Source: Halochromatium salexigens
Lineage (GTDB): Bacteria; Pseudomonadota; Gammaproteobacteria; Chromatiales; Chromatiaceae
Length of the DNA: 64,000 bases
Assembly (NCBI RefSeq): GCF_016653295.1
Contig: NZ_NHSF01000065.1
Location: 57,565-121,564 of the forward strand
Reading direction: 5' to 3'
Below, piece by piece: positions 22,559 through 30,303 of the stretch. A program made the translations under genes and the position numbers. The notes beneath the pieces are model-generated. The model did no database searches. It saw only the letters and a list, made by a program, of their open reading frames with translations, and was not told where the DNA came from. Each line of letters opens with the position of its first letter. Position 1 is the stretch's first letter.

Positions 22559-22684
22559 ATGCTGCCTATTAGACGCGCGAGGTGCAATCGTCAGCAGCTG
22601 TCAATCCGGTAGTTCGCTGGACGCTTACGGTTCGGGCGAAGGCGAGGTTCACATCGAGCCGGATGATCGCTGCGTTGCCTTCGC

Positions 22685-22713
22685 TTGCGAACACTAACGC
22701 GGCGCGTTACTAT
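22685..22713 (+). promoter_or_regulatory. Possible sigma-70 promoter of higBA
   Basis: TTGCGA and TACTAT are separated by 17 bases. The predicted transcription start falls close to or at the A of the higB ATG (22720), which has no Shine-Dalgarno sequence. If correct, higB is translated from a leaderless or near-leaderless message. Confidence 0.4.
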
Positions 22714-22719
22714 TCTTCG

Positions 22720-23001
22720 ATGATCAAGAGCTTTCGATGTCGGGAGACAGAGAGTCTGTTCAATGGCCGGTTCTCGCGCAGGTTGCCGCAAGACATCCAA
22801 CGCGCTGCTGCGAGAAAGCTTGAGATGCTCGCCGCTGCGACGATTCTGGACTCACTGCGGATTCCTCCCGCGAATCGGCTCGAAGCGCTGAAAGGGGAAC
22901 GAGCGGGTCAACATAGTATCCGCATCAACGACCAATGGCGCATTTGCTTCCGCTGGCATGAGGGCGACGCATACGATGTCGAGATCACCGATTACCACTG
23001 A
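22720..23001 (+). CDS. higB: HigB-type (RelE/ParE superfamily) mRNA-interferase toxin
   Basis: A 93-residue protein beginning MIKSFRCRETESLF with RLEALKGERAGQHSIRINDQWRICFRW and ending YDVEITDYH. This is the classic HigB fold and length, with basic residues of the RNA-cleaving surface retained. HigB toxins cut ribosome-bound mRNA. I chose the ATG at 22720 because conserved sequence starts there; the longer upstream frame lacks similarity. The antitoxin gene overlaps its 3' end. Toxin-first order is normal for higBA and unusual for other type II systems. The module lies between two 150-base direct repeats, which suggests it arrived or was amplified by recombination. Confidence 0.92.
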   Translation: MIKSFRCRETESLFNGRFSRRLPQDIQRAAARKLEMLAAATILDSLRIPPANRLEALKGERAGQHSIRINDQWRICFRWHEGDAYDVEITDYH

Positions 23002-23308
23002 TCGTCGGAAGGCTGAGCGCGACTTTGGGGCCATTCATCCAGGCGAGATTCTTTTGTACGACTTCCTTGAGCCGATGGGTATCTCTCAGTACCGTTTGGC
23101 CAAGGACATCAGTGTCCCGCAGCGACGAATCAGCGAGATTGTTCAGGGCAAGCGTTCTGTATCCGCGGATACCGCTCTGCGTCTCGGTCGCTTTTTTGGC
23201 ATGGAGGCCCAGTTCTGGATCAATCTGCAAAGTCGCTACGATCTTATCCAGGCGCAGGATTCGCTAAGGGAAAGGCTCGATCAAGAGGTCCGTCCCCACG
23301 CGGCCTAA
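22976..23308 (+). CDS. higA: HigA-type antitoxin with XRE helix-turn-helix
   Basis: A 110-residue protein with IHPGEILLYDFLEPMGISQYRLAKDI, VPQRRISEIVQGKRSVSADTALRLGRFFG and EAQFWINLQSRYDLIQAQD, the standard HigA helix-turn-helix and dimer region. It neutralises HigB and represses the operon. I start at ATG 22976, which overlaps the end of higB by 26 bases. It ends with the usual basic EVRPHAA tail, so the module appears intact. Confidence 0.92.
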   Translation: MSRSPITTDRRKAERDFGAIHPGEILLYDFLEPMGISQYRLAKDISVPQRRISEIVQGKRSVSADTALRLGRFFGMEAQFWINLQSRYDLIQAQDSLRERLDQEVRPHAA

Positions 23309-23332
23309 AGGAGGTTCAGGGGAAGTAGGAAA

Positions 23333-23524
23333 ATGGATAGCTGCTTAGCAGAGCTTGCTGGAGTCCACCAACAGTATGCCGCGCCGGCAAGGAGCCGCAG
23401 TGTCCAGCTCCAAGCGGCAGAGAAGCATATCGCCGCGCTTGTGAACCAAGCCTACGGACTCAGCGCCGACGAGATCGAGCTGATGTGGAAGACGGCACCG
23501 CCGAGGATGCCTATTGGCCATTGA
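23333..23524 (+). pseudogene. C-terminal remnant of a type II restriction/methyltransferase-like gene
   Basis: A 63-codon frame ending ALVNQAYGLSADEIELMWKTAPPRMPIGH (split: LVNQAYGLS, ELMWKTAPPRMPI). This end resembles the last residues of large Eco57I-like restriction-methyltransferase proteins. The ATG and a GGAG-like site in front are probably fortuitous. The catalytic and methyltransferase domains are absent, and the last 60 bases are duplicated 1,052 bases upstream. The assignment rests on a short motif. Confidence 0.5.
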
Positions 23525-23610
23525 CAGTGCTTGACAACAGCATCAGTTCGGATGCGATTCAGGCATCGAGGTCAACTGCATAGTGAGCCCGAGCGCATGC
23601 GTGATCTTCA
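23461..23610. repeat. 150-base direct repeat, right copy
   Basis: Partner of 22409-22558. It spans the last codons of the restriction-like remnant (plus) and the last codons of the orphan antitoxin (minus). The right copy is joined to longer pieces of both genes, so it looks like the original and the left copy the duplicate. Confidence 0.85.
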
Positions 23611-23851
23611 CCATCAACGCAAATGATGGGTTGCCCTCTACCGAGAGCGCCTTGCGTAATCCTTCCCGGCTCACGCCGACATCACGCGCCAATTCGCTGA
23701 AATTCCGGGCGCGGGCGACATCCCCCAATGCCAGCCGAATCAAAGAGCCATCGCCCGGATCATCTTCGACGCAGGCTTCTAGGTAAAGCTGGATGTCTTC
23801 ATCGGTGTTCAGGTAATCGGCTGCGTCCCAACGGCTAAGCTGCTCAGTCAT
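23543..23851 (-). CDS. Orphan addiction-module antidote protein (HigA/XRE-like)
   Basis: A 102-residue protein: RWDAADYLNTDEDIQLYLEA, GSLIRLALGDVARARNFSELARDVGVSREGLRKALS, EGNPSFALMVKITHALGL. This is the small antidote family whose partners are RelE-like toxins encoded just upstream. Here the start codon overlaps the stop of a reading frame that retains only the last 22 or so residues of such a toxin (23848-23916). The toxin body is gone, so this antitoxin is now an orphan. Its 3' end lies in the 150-base direct repeat. It may still bind DNA or cross-neutralise other toxins. Confidence 0.85.
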   Translation of the reverse strand: MTEQLSRWDAADYLNTDEDIQLYLEACVEDDPGDGSLIRLALGDVARARNFSELARDVGVSREGLRKALSVEGNPSFALMVKITHALGLTMQLTSMPESHPN

Positions 23852-23916
23852 GGCCTGTCTTCCAAATCACTCGCTAACGCCTTGGCCAGCGCGATGTCTT
23901 GTCGCTGTAGTGTCAG
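23848..23916 (-). pseudogene. C-terminal stub of a RelE/HigB-like toxin
   Basis: Upstream of the orphan antitoxin, in the expected overlapping arrangement (stop overlaps the ATG), a short frame encodes LTLQRQDIALAKALASDLED. This resembles the end of toxins of this family, which close with RDI..AK..A. A stop precedes it and no further toxin sequence is found. A 6-base inverted repeat (CTGTAG/CTACAG, 23905-23922) sits at the breakpoint. Confidence 0.55.
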
Positions 23917-23959
23917 CTACAGTGGACCATTTGGCAACTGTAGTTGGCAATATAGGCGC

Positions 23960-24598
23960 TCAGCTCGCGCCAGCGGCCTCTCCCTCACCAGGCGGACAGA
24001 GGGCGACCATATTGCACAGCATCGCCAGGCTGTCGGCCTCCATCTTCTCCATCACCTTTGCGCGGTGGGTCTCGACCGTGCGCGGGCTGATCTCCAGCTC
24101 GCGCGCGATGTCCTTGTTCGATAGGCCTTGGGTCGCCAAGGTCATCACCTGCTGCTCGCGTGGAGTCAAGGTCGCGTAGCGCGTGCGCACGGCCTCTACC
24201 GCGCTCGCATCGTCACGGCGTCGGCGGTCGATCTCGAAGGCGCGCTCGATGCGCTCGGTCAGCTTGCTCTTGCTGACCGGCTTCTCGAGGAAATCCACCG
24301 CGCCCAACTGGACCGCGCGCATCGTGGTCGGCACATCGCCGAATCCGGACAGGAAGATGATCGGCAGGTCATAGCCGCGTTGACGCAGCGCCTGCTGCAG
24401 CTCCAGGCCGGTCATCTCCGGCATGCGCATGTCGAGCACCAGGCAGCCGCAGTCGTCGTCCGCGCAGGAGCCGAGAAACGCCTTGGCACTGGCGAAGCCC
24501 TGCACCCGATAGCCGAGCATCTCCAGCAGCAGCTGCATCGATTCGCGCATGGCGTCGTCGTCATCGACGATGTAGACACATTGATCCTCATCCATCAT
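23960..24598 (-). CDS. FixJ/NarL-type response regulator
   Basis: A 212-residue regulator. The receiver domain (residues 1-125) has YIVDDDDAMRESMQ, the phospho-acceptor Asp in GCLVLDMRMPEMTGLEL (near 58) and FLEKPVSKSKL with the conserved Lys. A LuxR-type helix-turn-helix has LTPREQQVMTLATQGLSNKDIARELEISPRTVE. This is the FixJ arrangement, activating transcription as a dimer when phosphorylated. The gene overlaps the upstream sensor kinase by four bases, so they form a translationally coupled two-component pair. No target operon is identifiable here. Confidence 0.93.
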   Translation of the reverse strand: MMDEDQCVYIVDDDDAMRESMQLLLEMLGYRVQGFASAKAFLGSCADDDCGCLVLDMRMPEMTGLELQQALRQRGYDLPIIFLSGFGDVPTTMRAVQLGAVDFLEKPVSKSKLTERIERAFEIDRRRRDDASAVEAVRTRYATLTPREQQVMTLATQGLSNKDIARELEISPRTVETHRAKVMEKMEADSLAMLCNMVALCPPGEGEAAGAS

Positions 24599-26472
24599 TG
24601 GTCTCCTGAATGGGCCAGCGGCAGCATGAAATGGAACCTGGCGCCTCTGCTCGAGCTCGGATCGGCCCAGAGCTTGCCGCCATGGGCCTCCACGATATCG
24701 CGACTGATTGGAAGCCCCATGCCGAGCCCTGAGCTACGGCGCGAGGCGAATAGATCGAATAGGGCATGCTCATTCTCCACATCCAGTCCAGGGCCGGTGT
24801 CGCTCACCGTGACCTGAACCATCGGCGAGCCCGCGTCGGTCTGGCCGTCGGTCGGACCCATGGGGCTGATCTCCGAAGTACAAGAACCGGTGGCAATGGT
24901 CACCTGCCGCACCGGCATCTCGGCCTCATGGATGGCCTGCACCGCATTGCAGATCAGGTTGACCATGACCTGCTCGAGCTGAACCGGGTCACCGAGCAGC
25001 CAGAGACCGGACGAGCCCGAGGCAAACTCCAGCTCGACCTGGCGTTGGCCCGCAAACCAACCGATCAATTCCAGCGTGTGCTCGATCAGGGGGTCGAGCT
25101 CAACCGGCTGCATCCGGACCTCCTTATGACGCAAGAAATCACGCAGCCGCTCGACAATGGCACCGGCGCGCTCGAGCTGGGCATCGGCCTTGGCGATCAT
25201 CGGCTCCAGCATCGCCGCATCCGTGGGGCGCTGCGTCGCATCGGCGCCTTGCAGCTGCTCGAGCGCGGCGCGCCCGAAGAAGGCCGCGGCGTTCAGCGGC
25301 TGCGCCAGCTCGTGCACCAGTGAGGTGGCGAGCACCCCCACCGCATTGACGCGCGCCGCATGGGCCGCGGCCTCCCGCGCGATCCGCGTATTCTGCTCGG
25401 CGCGCTTGCGGTCGGTGACGTCGATCTGCACGATCACCGCCCCCTGCCCTGTCTCCTCTCCCTTAGCCGCATCTCCCTCGGCGTCGAGCGGGGCGGCAGT
25501 CAACGCCAGCCAGTGCTCGCCATCCCGGCGCTCACAGGCAAATTCGGCGACGAACCGCTGGCGACGTCGCTCGAGGACGGCCGCCACGCCGTCGGCAATG
25601 GCAGCGGTCTCGGCCTTTGACGCCGGGCGCTCAGCCTCTGCTCGGGAGGCCTGATCGCGACAGGCCGCGAGATAATCCCATCCGACATCGGCCCGTTGCG
25701 CTGACGACCCTGAGGTCGAGTGCTTCGGGCAGTTGGCAAAGCGCTGCCAGGCGTCGTTGGCGAAGACGACCCTGCCCTTCGCATCCAGCACCAGCACCTC
25801 GGCTGGCAGGGCATCGAGGATGGCGTGGGCGCGGTGCTCAGTCGCCCGCTTGCCGCGCTCGAGCCGACGCTCGGCGGTGATATCGACCAGTGCACTGAAG
25901 CACTCAGGGCCGTCGTCGCCATCGCGTCGTGACGACACCAACCGCAAGGCCTGGGGCGCCGGCTCGGGACGTGGACGGCGCGATTCCAGATCGACCTCCA
26001 GTGGCTCGATCTGTGTCTCCTCGGCGCCGCCGACCACCGCAGAGACATGGTCGAGGAACCGCCGCATCTCTCCGCCCGCCAACAGGACCGGGAACGGCGT
26101 GTCACTGAGCCGCAGGCGATCGCGACCGAGCATCCGCGCGGCGGTGAGATTGATCTCGCGGATGCGCCCGCGCCGATCGAAGACCGCAAAGCCAACCGGC
26201 GCCAGATCGAACAAGCGCGCGTAGTGGTCGCGCGAGACCTCCAGGATGTGGCGCGCCTCGGCCAGCTCGCGCCCCTGCAGCTCAAGCTCCACCTGGTGCG
26301 TTTGCAGCTCGAGCAGCAGATCGCGGGTCGCGTCGTTGGCGCGTCCACTGTCCAGTAATTCACTGATCAGCTGGTCGAGCCGACGCGCCAGCTCGGGCTT
26401 GCTCAGCACGTTTAGACCGGGAGCCCTGTCATGATCGAGGTGATCATCGAGCGCCCTTGTATCATCTGTCAT
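24595..26472 (-). CDS. PAS-domain sensor histidine kinase (FixL/TodS-like)
   Basis: A 625-residue soluble-looking kinase with no obvious membrane segments. After a coiled N-terminus (LLLELQTHQVELELQGRELAEAR), PAS1 begins near residue 85 (RLFDLAPVGFAVFDRRGRIREINL) and a second PAS near 215 (ILDALPAEVLVLDAKGRVVFAND). The H-box is LATSLVHELAQPLNAAAFF, the N-box LICNAVQAIHEA, then VSDTGPGLD and RSSGLGMGLPISRDIVEAHGG. I see no heme-binding signature, so the signal is unknown; redox, light or oxygen are options. It is co-transcribed with the downstream FixJ-type regulator. Confidence 0.92.
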   Translation of the reverse strand: MTDDTRALDDHLDHDRAPGLNVLSKPELARRLDQLISELLDSGRANDATRDLLLELQTHQVELELQGRELAEARHILEVSRDHYARLFDLAPVGFAVFDRRGRIREINLTAARMLGRDRLRLSDTPFPVLLAGGEMRRFLDHVSAVVGGAEETQIEPLEVDLESRRPRPEPAPQALRLVSSRRDGDDGPECFSALVDITAERRLERGKRATEHRAHAILDALPAEVLVLDAKGRVVFANDAWQRFANCPKHSTSGSSAQRADVGWDYLAACRDQASRAEAERPASKAETAAIADGVAAVLERRRQRFVAEFACERRDGEHWLALTAAPLDAEGDAAKGEETGQGAVIVQIDVTDRKRAEQNTRIAREAAAHAARVNAVGVLATSLVHELAQPLNAAAFFGRAALEQLQGADATQRPTDAAMLEPMIAKADAQLERAGAIVERLRDFLRHKEVRMQPVELDPLIEHTLELIGWFAGQRQVELEFASGSSGLWLLGDPVQLEQVMVNLICNAVQAIHEAEMPVRQVTIATGSCTSEISPMGPTDGQTDAGSPMVQVTVSDTGPGLDVENEHALFDLFASRRSSGLGMGLPISRDIVEAHGGKLWADPSSSRGARFHFMLPLAHSGDQ

Positions 26473-26792
26473 GCCTACCTCATCGATCGCTGCCCCGCGG
26501 TCTCGCTCAGTGCTTAGGATGGATCAATCTCTTGTTCACGCATAGCACAGCAAATTCGGCGCCAGCCCTGTCGCAGCGCCCGCGCAATGGCGACACAGAC
26601 TGGGCGCGAGCACCCAAGTGGTTGCTTTAGACAGCCCTTCGGTTCCAATGACCCGATCCTGGCCGGCAGGTCAGTGACTGGAGCGTCGCGCCATGGACGG
26701 CGAGAGACGATCACGAGAACGGCATGCTCATTGCAAAAGGCTCCTTGAAATCAATCCCTCTTGATCATCGATAACCCATGGAGACATGAGCC
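26473..26792. other. Intergenic region, no gene recognised
   Basis: About 320 bases between the divergent sensor kinase and DUF2267 genes. A 66-codon minus frame (26514-26714) is Arg/Cys-rich with no domain, so I leave it out. No clear promoter was seen. The DUF2267 start has a weak GGAG-like site (GGAGACATGAGCC). Confidence 0.5.
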
Positions 26793-27191
26793 ATGCAACT
26801 GCAAGAGTTTCTCGGACAGGTCCAACATCAGGCTCGGATGAGCTCGATCGATGAAGCGCTGAGCGCCACCCGGGCAACGCTCGAAACGCTCAGCGAGCGT
26901 CTGCGGGGCGGCGAGCCCGAGAATCTTGGGGCGCAATTACCGGGCGAGCTCAAGCTCATGCTCGACAGCCATCGCGACAAGACCGAGACCTTCTCCTCGG
27001 ACGACTTCCTGCAACGCATCAGCGAGCGCGAGGGCGTCGACCTGCCGGCGAGTGTGTTCCATACCCGGGCCGTGCTCAATGTCCTGAAGGATGCGGTGAC
27101 ACCGGGCGCCATCGACCATGTGCGCGATCAGCTTCCGGCCGACTATCAACGGCTGTTCGATGCCGGCAGCGAAGGCAAGATGTCGCATTGA
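26793..27191 (+). CDS. DUF2267 protein
   Basis: A 132-residue acidic protein: LQEFLGQVQHQARMSSIDEA, ATRATLETLSERLRGGEPENLGAQLPGELKLML, SSDDFLQRISEREGVD and IDHVRDQLPADYQRLFDAG match the two-repeat DUF2267 fold. Family members are often found near small heat-shock proteins, dodecins and hydrolases in stress clusters; the molecular function is unknown. The gene terminates in TCGCATTGA, which begins a six-copy 14-base repeat carrying the stop codon. Confidence 0.85.
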   Translation: MQLQEFLGQVQHQARMSSIDEALSATRATLETLSERLRGGEPENLGAQLPGELKLMLDSHRDKTETFSSDDFLQRISEREGVDLPASVFHTRAVLNVLKDAVTPGAIDHVRDQLPADYQRLFDAGSEGKMSH

Positions 27192-27261
27192 GCCGACCGC
27201 ATTGAGCTAGCCGCATTGAGCCGACCGCATTGAGCTAGCCGCATTGATCCGGTCGCATTGA
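27184..27261 (+). repeat. 14-base tandem repeat containing the DUF2267 stop codon
   Basis: Six exact copies of CGCATTGA are spaced every 14 bases (27184, 27198, 27212, 27226, 27240, 27254). The first contains the TGA that ends the DUF2267 gene. Spacers alternate between GCCGAC and GCTAGC, so the larger unit is 28 bases. Because 14 is not a multiple of 3, successive TGAs occupy all three frames. Confidence 0.92.
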
Positions 27262-27395
27262 GCCGGCCCCGTTATCCGGCCACAGCCACCGTGATCACGT
27301 TCGAACACCAGGGTTGGGCCTGTCGCATCGCGACCATGGCCCGACTGGAATCATCATCGAGCAAACCCACGTCGAGCAAACCCGGTACTCACGAC

Positions 27396-27740
27396 ATGTC
27401 AGCATACAGCCGCACCTTGACGCTGTCTTCAGCAGCTACCTTCCTTGGTCTGTCCCTGCTTGCCCTCTGGGCGCCTCAGGCTGTTGCCGAGCCTGGCAAC
27501 GCGCAGTCTCAGGCCGAGCAAGGCGAAAAGATCGCCGAGCAGATCTGCACCACCTGCCATCGTGTCCCCGATGAAGGGGGCGCGCCGGTCGGTCCGGAAT
27601 TCAGCACACTCGCGGAGCGTCGCGATTGGACCGCGCGGCAATTGCAGCAGATCCTAGATAACGAGCAGCACGAGGAGGCGGTTCCGGCGAGCAAGCTCCA
27701 GCTTGAAGCCGTGGCCAGCTATCTCAACCAGCTTCAGTAG
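27396..27740 (+). CDS. Small exported cytochrome c, no distal Met visible
   Basis: A signal peptide (MSAYSRTLTLSS...APQAVAEP) precedes one CxxCH heme motif, CTTCH in KIAEQICTTCHRVPDEGG. The remainder (GPEFSTLAERRDWTARQLQQIL, then KLQLEAVASYLNQLQ) matches the small class I cytochrome c fold. The mature chain contains no methionine, so the usual distal heme ligand is missing; a His in NEQHEEAVP lies near the expected place. It could be bis-His ligated or five-coordinate. I chose the ATG at 27396 because it begins a good signal peptide; the Shine-Dalgarno site is weak. Mature size is about 83 residues. It is not co-oriented with a known oxidase. Confidence 0.82.
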   Translation: MSAYSRTLTLSSAATFLGLSLLALWAPQAVAEPGNAQSQAEQGEKIAEQICTTCHRVPDEGGAPVGPEFSTLAERRDWTARQLQQILDNEQHEEAVPASKLQLEAVASYLNQLQ

Positions 27741-27783
27741 CACAGCGCTAGCTCCGCTGCTTACGCCGGCCTGCTGCCCGCCC

Positions 27784-27840
27784 GGCCTGCTGCCAGCTCG
27801 GCCTGCTGCCAGCTCGACCTGCTGCCAGCTCGGCCTGCTG
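27784..27840. repeat. 16-base tandem repeat in a convergent intergenic gap
   Basis: Units GGCCTGCTGCCAGCTC, with one A/G change, repeat three times plus a partial copy between the 3' ends of the cytochrome c gene and PolX. A shorter degenerate copy (GGCCTGCTGCCCGCCC) precedes them. Confidence 0.85.
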
Positions 27841-27891
27841 ATAGCCCCGGTCGACAACAGGCGCGCCGGGCGCCGGGCGCAGGCCTCAGCA

Positions 27892-29613
27892 TCAACGCTT
27901 AAGCAGCGTGCGCAGCGCCTCAAGCGAGCGAGTGTTGATCACGTCATCGGCCTCGAGCCAGCCGCGACGCGCCTGATCGACACCGAAGCGGATGTAGTCC
28001 AGATTGGTGCTGCTATGGGCGTCGGTCGAGATCGCCACCTTGACGCCCATCTCCTTGGCGAGTCGGCAATCGGCATCGCTGAGGTCGAGCCGCTTCGGTT
28101 GCGCATTGACCTCAAGGAAACAGCCCCGCTCGGCCGCCCCCGCGAGCACCCGCTCCAGGTCCAGATCGTAGGGATCGCGCTTGCCGATCAGACGTCCGCG
28201 CGGATGGCCAAGGATGGAGAAATTCGGATTGTCCATCGCCCGCAGCACCCGCTCGGTCTGCTGCTCGCGCGAGCGATCGAGCTTGTCGTGGATCGAGCAG
28301 ACACAGAGGTCGAGCTGCTCGAGGATGGAATCCGGGAGGTCGAGCGAGCCGTCCGCCAGGATGTCGACTTCCGCGGACTTGAGCACTGTGATCCGACCGC
28401 CAAGCTCATCGTTCAGGCGATCGATGCGCTCGATCTGCTCGCGTAGCCGAGCCTCGTCGAGGCCGCCGGCGACGGTCAGGTTCTGGGTGTGATCGGTGAT
28501 CGCCAGGTACGCATAACCGCGCTCGGCGCCGGCCTCGGCCATCGCCCGCGGGCTCTCGTGCCCATCGCTGGCCCGGGTATGGCAATGCAGATCGCCGCGG
28601 ATCGCGTCGAGCTCGATGAGCTGCGGCAGCCGATCCTGCTGCGCGGCCTCGATCTCGCCCTGATGCTCGCGCAGCACCGGCTCGATATAGGGCAGATCGA
28701 CGCTGGCATAGACCTCCTCTTCGGTACGCCCGGCGATGCGCTCGTCGTCGCGGAAGACGCCGTACTCGTTGATCTTGAGGCCGCGCTCGACCCCCATTCG
28801 GCGCACGGCAATGTTGTGCGCCTTGGAGCCGGTGAAATAGTGCAGCGCGGCGCCGTAGGCGGCCTCTGGCATCAGCCGCAGGTCCACCTGCAGACCCGAG
28901 CGCAGCACCACCGTCGAGCGGGTCTCGCCCTGAGAGACGATCTCACGGACCTCTTCATGGCCGGTGAATCGCTCCATCACCGCTGACCCTTCCTCGGCGG
29001 TGACCAGGATGTCGAGATCGCCGACCGTCTCCTTGCGGCGGCGGAAGCTGCCGGCGACGGTGAGCTGCTGGACTCCCTCGATCCCGTCCAGATCCCTGGC
29101 GAGCGTGTCGGCGACCTCCTCGGCCTCCATCAAGCGCGTGCGCGTCTCCTGGCCCTGGCGCCGGGCCAGATGCTCGGCAATGGTCTCCTCGGTCTTGCGG
29201 CCAAAGCCCTCGAGCTGGCGCACCCGCTGCTGATCGACGGCCTGCTTGAGATCATCGAGATTGTCAATTCCCAGGTCCTGATGCAGCGCCTTGACCCGCT
29301 TCGGCCCCAGCCCGGAGAGCTGCATCAGCTCGCTCAATTGGGCCGGCAGGGTCTCCTCGAGCTCGTCGAGCTGGGGTAGCTCGCCGGTCCGAGCGATGGT
29401 CGCGATCTTCTCGGCCATATTCTGGCCGATATCGGGCAGCTCGTTCAGGTCGGCGCCGTTCTCGACCTGATCGGCCAGGCTTTGTGCCAGCCCGGAGACG
29501 GTCTGGGCGGCTTGGCGATAGGCACGTACCCGGAAGGCATCGCTGCCACCGATCTCGAGCAGATCGGCGGCGCGCTCGAGCCGATCAGCGATTTCTTGGT
29601 TATGGATGGTCAT
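27892..29613 (-). CDS. polX: Bacterial/archaeal-type X-family DNA polymerase with PHP domain (PolX)
   Basis: A 573-residue protein. The N-terminal helix-hairpin-helix/thumb region has [15 protein letters not shown] and [12 protein letters not shown], the palm [18 protein letters not shown] with catalytic Asps, and [30 protein letters not shown]. The C-terminal PHP domain has [62 protein letters not shown] and [10 protein letters not shown], a complete set of metal ligands. PolX enzymes fill short gaps in base-excision repair, and the PHP domain gives 3'-5' exonuclease activity. Length is standard. It is convergent with the cytochrome c gene. Confidence 0.94.
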   Translation of the reverse strand: MTIHNQEIADRLERAADLLEIGGSDAFRVRAYRQAAQTVSGLAQSLADQVENGADLNELPDIGQNMAEKIATIARTGELPQLDELEETLPAQLSELMQLSGLGPKRVKALHQDLGIDNLDDLKQAVDQQRVRQLEGFGRKTEETIAEHLARRQGQETRTRLMEAEEVADTLARDLDGIEGVQQLTVAGSFRRRKETVGDLDILVTAEEGSAVMERFTGHEEVREIVSQGETRSTVVLRSGLQVDLRLMPEAAYGAALHYFTGSKAHNIAVRRMGVERGLKINEYGVFRDDERIAGRTEEEVYASVDLPYIEPVLREHQGEIEAAQQDRLPQLIELDAIRGDLHCHTRASDGHESPRAMAEAGAERGYAYLAITDHTQNLTVAGGLDEARLREQIERIDRLNDELGGRITVLKSAEVDILADGSLDLPDSILEQLDLCVCSIHDKLDRSREQQTERVLRAMDNPNFSILGHPRGRLIGKRDPYDLDLERVLAGAAERGCFLEVNAQPKRLDLSDADCRLAKEMGVKVAISTDAHSSTNLDYIRFGVDQARRGWLEADDVINTRSLEALRTLLKR

Positions 29614-29631
29614 GATGTCTGATGAGCTGCT

Positions 29632-29869
29632 TTAGTCGGAATACCCGCCACCGCCTCCACGCGGCCTGCGGGCGAAGAGGGAGGTCCGGCCGCGTGGCAC
29701 CACCACGATGCCGGAGTCGGTCATCGGCAGGGCGGTAGCGCGAGCCAAACGGGACCGCCGGCTTCGAGCGCTTATCGGTGAGCGGGCGCAGTCGAGATCC
29801 CTGCCCTCCAGCCATCACCATGGCCATGATGCTGTTGCGATTGCCAGCATGTGATTGGGTTGGTTGCAT
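29632..29869 (-). pseudogene. glgC: Internally deleted glucose-1-phosphate adenylyltransferase
   Basis: The start is well preserved: AGGAG nine bases before the ATG at 29869, then [20 protein letters not shown] and [12 protein letters not shown], the N-terminal nucleotide-binding motif of GlgC. Directly after this, in a frame shifted by one base, follows [14 protein letters not shown], which resembles the C-terminal closing strand of this family. About 350 intervening residues (sugar-binding and beta-helix domains) are missing. This is a gene whose middle was deleted. No intact glgC is visible in the window, which matters because the trehalose genes here use glycogen-type glucans. Confidence 0.75.
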
Positions 29870-30303
29870 CGATTAGGCTCCTGTCCCCTGTGTCGGGGAG
29901 TGACGGCTCAAAAACACCGCCGGTCGTTGATTTGCCCCATCTGAAGCAGGCCAGGAGGTGCTTCGGCTGCAGCTTCGGCTCCAGGGGCGATTCGACGACG
30001 GCCTCCGGATCGGAGCGCGGATCGAAGGGCTTGGCGTCCTGTCAGCAGCGCTGCATAGATCGAGATCATGGAGCCTCCATCGCGACGGGTGGTTGTATCC
30101 ATTTCAGGGCTCAAGCAATCGGGGGGCCAGAACGCCTTGACCACATTTCTGCGCGGCACAGTCGTTGCCAAGTCTTTGCTATCAAGCACTGTGCCGAACA
30201 AGGCGGTTGCCGAGCGCCTCGCTTTAAAGCCTCACCAGCCGAGGCCTGAGGCTTCACGAGCCGAGCGGCCTCGTGCTGCCGCCCAAACCGGGCAGCTGGG
30301 CAG
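29870..30303. other. Intergenic region, no gene recognised
   Basis: About 430 bases between the glgC remnant and the alpha/beta hydrolase. Open frames have no recognisable domain. One stretch of about 30 bases (CGGTCGTTGATTTG core, near 29920) recurs near 31192 in another intergenic gap. Nothing else was seen. Confidence 0.5.
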
